Positions 23,933 to 26,921 of a stretch of DNA of 26,921 nt are shown here, one piece after another. The stretch comes from Magnetococcales bacterium (GTDB lineage Bacteria > Pseudomonadota > Magnetococcia > Magnetococcales > DC0425bin3), in assembly GCA_015229045.1 (NCBI GenBank), contig JADGCJ010000038.1:1-26921 (forward strand), written 5' to 3'. A program made the position numbers and the translations under genes. The notes beneath the pieces are model-generated. The model was not told the origin of the DNA, searched no databases, and saw only the letters and a list, made by a program, of their open reading frames with translations. Numbering within the stretch: position 1 is the first letter of the stretch; each line of letters opens with the position of its first letter.

Positions 23933-25771
23933 TCACTCCTTTTGGTAAATCACAACGCGATTGCGCCCCCCCTGTTTGGCCTGATACAAAGAGTTGTCCG
24001 CCAACTTGACCACCTCCCAAAAATCCTCGCTGTGCGTCGGAAAGCTGGCCACGCCAATGGAGAGAGTCTTTTTCAAAACCGCCCCGGGCAGAACGATTTC
24101 CAGGTTGGCCACCGCAAAACGAATCTTTTCGGAGACATGCTCGCCGCTGTTGCCGACACTCTCTTGCAAAACGACCATGAACTCTTCGCCGCCGTAGCGA
24201 ATCACCAGGTCGGAGGTGCGCATCTGGGCGGCCAACTCCCGGGCGATGGCACGCAAAACGGCGTCGCCGGCATCATGACCATAGGTATCGTTGACCATCT
24301 TGAAATGGTCCAGATCGATCATGAGAACCGAAATACGGTGCCCCTTGCGTTGCGCCGTGGCGACCAGAGTATCGACATACTCTTCCAGGAAGCGCCGGTT
24401 GTGCAGACCTGTCAGGGGATCGCGCAGGGCGGTTTCGCGCAGGGTATCCATCAGTCGCTTGGCCTCGACCACCGGGGCCGATTCCCGCAGGTAAACCTGG
24501 ATGAAGGGAATCAACAGCTCGTACAGATGGCCATGCTCCTGCTCGACGACGAGCTGCACGACATTGCCCACCATGCCCGAGTGCATGACCGGCAGACAGA
24601 TATGTCCGAGGGTTGGGTCACGCTCCTGGCCACAAAACATGCTGCACATCGAATAATCGCCAAAGGAGTCGATCCGGTGGCTGGTACGCAGAGCACGGCA
24701 AGCTTCGGCGTGAAACAAAACCCGTTCCTGACACCAGATGGACACCGCATCGGGATCACCATCAACTACCACGGGTTTCATGTGATTGCGGGATGAACTG
24801 ACCTCATAAATGGTAAATCTCTTGATGCCAAACTGATTGTTCAAAATGCGACTGATACGCAGATAAACCTCGCGGGTGGTGCGATCCTCCTCCACGGCCT
24901 GCTTGAACTGCGCCACCTCGACCAGGGCATCCACCATCTCGATGGTCGTCACCAGGAGATTGGAGTTGCCCTGCAAATCATACTGGATGAGACGGGCCAC
25001 CTCCTGGCTGATATTGCCCAGATTCTCCTGGAGACAGGTCATCAGCCAGTTCAGATCGCGGGCAATATCGCCCATCTCATCCTGGGAATCACAAACGACG
25101 TGGGTGCGAAAATTACCCTCCCTGGCTTTGGCCACCACCTCCTGTACCCGCCTGGCCACCAGGGCCACCGGGGCCACCTGCCCGCGAAAAAACAGGGCCG
25201 CCAGGATCGCAAAGCCAATAATAAGAAAAGTCATGACAAGAATGGTCAAAATGGCCTGCTGCCGCAAGTGGGAGAGAGAAAGAGTGATGGTAATGGCACC
25301 CAAAACCGCGCCACTCTCCACCTGGTGGCATTGCTGACAGTTGGGATTACCGCGATCCTGGGCCACGAAAGGTATCGTCCCACGAAAGACAGATCCCTCC
25401 TCCCCGTCGAGCGTGGAGAATTGGGGTACGCCGCTTTGCAGCACCTTTGTTTCGATGACATCGGCTCCCCGTTCGCGACCCAATCCCGGGCCGTACTGCC
25501 GCACAACATCCGCTCCACGAATGACATGTGCCCCCAACAAACCTTTGACCTCTCCCAGACGGTCCAGAAACGATTCCCGATGATCGATGACACCATTGAT
25601 CATCTGCTCGGTCAGACTGACCCGTACCACCTCGGCCACAGCGCGCACCTGCTCTTCGGCGGTAACGATGGAAAATTGTCGAAATGACAACAGGCTGGCC
25701 GGCACCAATACCAGAATCAGGCCGGCAAACAGCCAGACGGTCAGGACCGTGATTTTTGTTTTCAGGCGCAT
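23933..25771 (-). CDS. Diguanylate cyclase with periplasmic CxxCH and Cys-rich GAF-like domain
   Basis: 612 residues. Membrane helix (8-30); periplasmic domain with heme c motif CQQCH (145-149); second helix (173-195); HAMP-like linker (about 196-250); helical and GAF-like region (about 255-430); GGDEF domain (445-610) with GGEEF (527-531) and inhibition site RTSD (518-521). The GAF-like part has five cysteines, C347, C358, C376, C380 and C392, spaced as a possible metal or Fe-S site. The layout parallels the cyclase at 20260-21987 in its outer half but differs inside. It starts 24 nt after the CitE-like gene, so the two probably share a transcript. Confidence 0.9.
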   Translation of the reverse strand: MRLKTKITVLTVWLFAGLILVLVPASLLSFRQFSIVTAEEQVRAVAEVVRVSLTEQMINGVIDHRESFLDRLGEVKGLLGAHVIRGADVVRQYGPGLGRERGADVIETKVLQSGVPQFSTLDGEEGSVFRGTIPFVAQDRGNPNCQQCHQVESGAVLGAITITLSLSHLRQQAILTILVMTFLIIGFAILAALFFRGQVAPVALVARRVQEVVAKAREGNFRTHVVCDSQDEMGDIARDLNWLMTCLQENLGNISQEVARLIQYDLQGNSNLLVTTIEMVDALVEVAQFKQAVEEDRTTREVYLRISRILNNQFGIKRFTIYEVSSSRNHMKPVVVDGDPDAVSIWCQERVLFHAEACRALRTSHRIDSFGDYSMCSMFCGQERDPTLGHICLPVMHSGMVGNVVQLVVEQEHGHLYELLIPFIQVYLRESAPVVEAKRLMDTLRETALRDPLTGLHNRRFLEEYVDTLVATAQRKGHRISVLMIDLDHFKMVNDTYGHDAGDAVLRAIARELAAQMRTSDLVIRYGGEEFMVVLQESVGNSGEHVSEKIRFAVANLEIVLPGAVLKKTLSIGVASFPTHSEDFWEVVKLADNSLYQAKQGGRNRVVIYQKE

Positions 25772-25795
25772 GTTGCAAGAGGGCTCGGAATCATG

Positions 25796-26677
25796 TCAAG
25801 TCGGGTTGCGAGCGGCGACACGCTGTGCCAGATCCAGGAGGCGCTGGGCCTGGCGGACATGGAGTCGTTCCACGAGACGTCCATCCAGCACACATATCTC
25901 TTCGCCACGGCTGCGAGCCTCTTGCCAGGCAGCGACGAGACGGCTGGCCCGTTCCACAACCGCCGGGCCGGGCATGAAGGCCGCGTTGGCTGCCAGCACC
26001 TGTGTCGGATGAATGACCGTCTTGCCATCAAACCCCAGACGCATCCCCTGGCGACATTGGGCATTCATGCCGTCCGCATCCTTGAGGTTGAGAAACACGC
26101 CATCGATCACGGTCACCCCGGCTGCTCGTGCGGCCAGAACGCACTGTTGCAGGGCATATTGGAGGGGTTCGCGCTCCGGGCTGGCCTCCACCCCCAGAGT
26201 TTCGCCAAGGTCGGAGGTTCCCAGAACCAGGCAGGAGACGCGGGGATGCCGGGCAATGCTGAAAGCATTGATGACTCCCAGAGGGGATTCGATCATGGCC
26301 CAGACAGGAGAGGGTGCCTTGCCATCTTCCAACTGTGCGAGCAGGCGGTCAAGATCGGCCAGGTCGTCGACCTGGTCCACCTTGGGCACGGTGATGGCAT
26401 CCGGGGCGCCTGGCCATACGGCCGTTACATCATCACGCCACAAGTCGGTCTGGACGCCATTGATGCGCACCGTCCGGAACACCATCTGCCGGTCCATCTG
26501 CTGCAAAGCCGCCAGGGTGTGTCCTCGGGCAGCGACCTTCGCTTCCGGGGCCACGGAGTCTTCCAGATCCAGAATGAGGGCATCAGCGCCCAATCCCGGT
26601 GCTTTGGCCAGGGCTTTGGTATTGGATCCAGGCACATAAAGGACTGAACGCAGCAATGGAGAAGAGATCTCGGACAT
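25796..26677 (-). CDS. HpcH/HpaI-family CoA-ester lyase (CitE/malyl-CoA lyase type)
   Basis: 293 residues. TIM-barrel lyase with VLYVPGSNTKAL (12-23), LDLEDSVAP (36-44), RING (71-74), IESPLG (129-134) and IDGVF (191-195), which supply the CoA-ester and Mg2+ sites of citrate, malyl-CoA and citramalyl-CoA lyases. The exact substrate cannot be told. ATG 26677 follows AAGGTGG at 5 nt and gives the family N-terminus; the open frame extends to 26755 without support. A promoter with the conserved upstream element lies at 26754-26822. The diguanylate cyclase follows 24 nt downstream. Confidence 0.9.
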   Translation of the reverse strand: MSEISSPLLRSVLYVPGSNTKALAKAPGLGADALILDLEDSVAPEAKVAARGHTLAALQQMDRQMVFRTVRINGVQTDLWRDDVTAVWPGAPDAITVPKVDQVDDLADLDRLLAQLEDGKAPSPVWAMIESPLGVINAFSIARHPRVSCLVLGTSDLGETLGVEASPEREPLQYALQQCVLAARAAGVTVIDGVFLNLKDADGMNAQCRQGMRLGFDGKTVIHPTQVLAANAAFMPGPAVVERASRLVAAWQEARSRGEEICVLDGRLVERLHVRQAQRLLDLAQRVAARNPT

Positions 26678-26753
26678 GCCAGCCACCTTGCATAAATTGA
26701 AGAGATGATGCGGATTGAATACCTTCCGGACAGCTAAAAAGTCCACCCCGCTC

Positions 26754-26822
26754 ATATTCCCACACTGGTGGCTGGAAAATCAATCGACTCTCCGATATCC
26801 GGCAGGGCAATCGCATTTGAAA
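26754..26822 (-). promoter_or_regulatory. Promoter of the CitE-like/cyclase pair with conserved element (copy 3)
   Basis: Minus-strand core TTTCAAATGCGATTGCCCTG (26822-26803) is identical to copy 2. After 19 nt comes TTGATT (26783-26778), an 18-nt spacer and GAATAT (26759-26754). Orientation and spacing agree with the promoters at 93-186 and 4473-4568. The sequence upstream of the core is conserved only in the first two copies. Confidence 0.65.
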
Positions 26823-26860
26823 TCGGCATGCTTGAAGAATCGGACCTTGAACCGCGTCTG

Positions 26861-26921
26861 TTTTGCAATACGTCGTTTTTTTGTGATCGGGGAAAAGGGG
26901 TGACATGAAAGACTTTATTGG
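26861..26921 (+). repeat. Family A element, left part (cut by window edge)
   Basis: Left module (gcaatacgtcgtttttttgtgatc), A/G-rich stretch and the signature gacatgaaagactttattgg. The last 18 bases equal the first 18 bases of the window. Confidence 0.8.

Overview
The window is a GC-rich chromosomal segment from a Gram-negative bacterium, most likely a proteobacterium. The dispersed hairpin repeats, the miaB-phoH-ybeY cluster and the c-type-heme diguanylate cyclases fit Magnetococcales-like or alphaproteobacterial-lineage organisms. That assignment is an inference, because no rRNA or taxonomic marker was compared. No phage, IS transposase or CRISPR array was seen.

Layout, left to right. (1) 1-4440, + strand: rplU-rpmA-obgE, a lower-GC SAM methyltransferase gene, then proB. 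(2) 4473-9799, + strand: a heme-copper oxidase operon in the order subunit III, SCO, subunit II, subunit I, a small membrane protein, heme O synthase. (3) 10120-16912, - strand: rsmD-coaD, then miaB, phoH, a 7TM-HD phosphohydrolase and ybeY, separated in places by repeat elements. (4) 16913-17664: a long gap holding a candidate minus-strand small RNA with its own promoter and intrinsic terminator. (5) 17665-19698, + strand: an HD-GYP-like protein, converging on tRNA-Arg(ACG) (- strand). (6) 20260-26677: two diguanylate cyclases, each with a periplasmic CxxCH, flanking a tusA-like gene and a GT-B glycosyltransferase, followed by a CitE/malyl-CoA-lyase-type gene.

Three signals stand out. First, a 20-nt core, TTTCAAATGCGATYGCCCTG, occurs three times. 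Each copy lies in the direction of transcription and ends 18-19 nt before a -35-like hexamer. The three promoters serve the L21/L27 operon, the oxidase operon and the CitE-like/diguanylate cyclase pair. This looks like an activator site shared by growth, respiration and signalling genes. Second, the candidate RNA at 17064-17337 would display C-runs in three successive hairpin loops. Third, two families of short intergenic elements are present. One keeps its hairpin stems while their sequence changes, and the other has terminal inverted repeats and looks MITE-like. The window starts and ends inside copies of the first family and shares 18 identical terminal bases, so its edges are probably assembly breaks at repeats.

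The oxidase subunit I is unusual. It carries the A2-type YSHPAVY motif, but it lacks the K-channel lysine and the usual His-Asp metal pair. Together with the heme-bearing cyclases and the HD-type proteins, this suggests a segment rich in respiratory and redox/cyclic-nucleotide functions.
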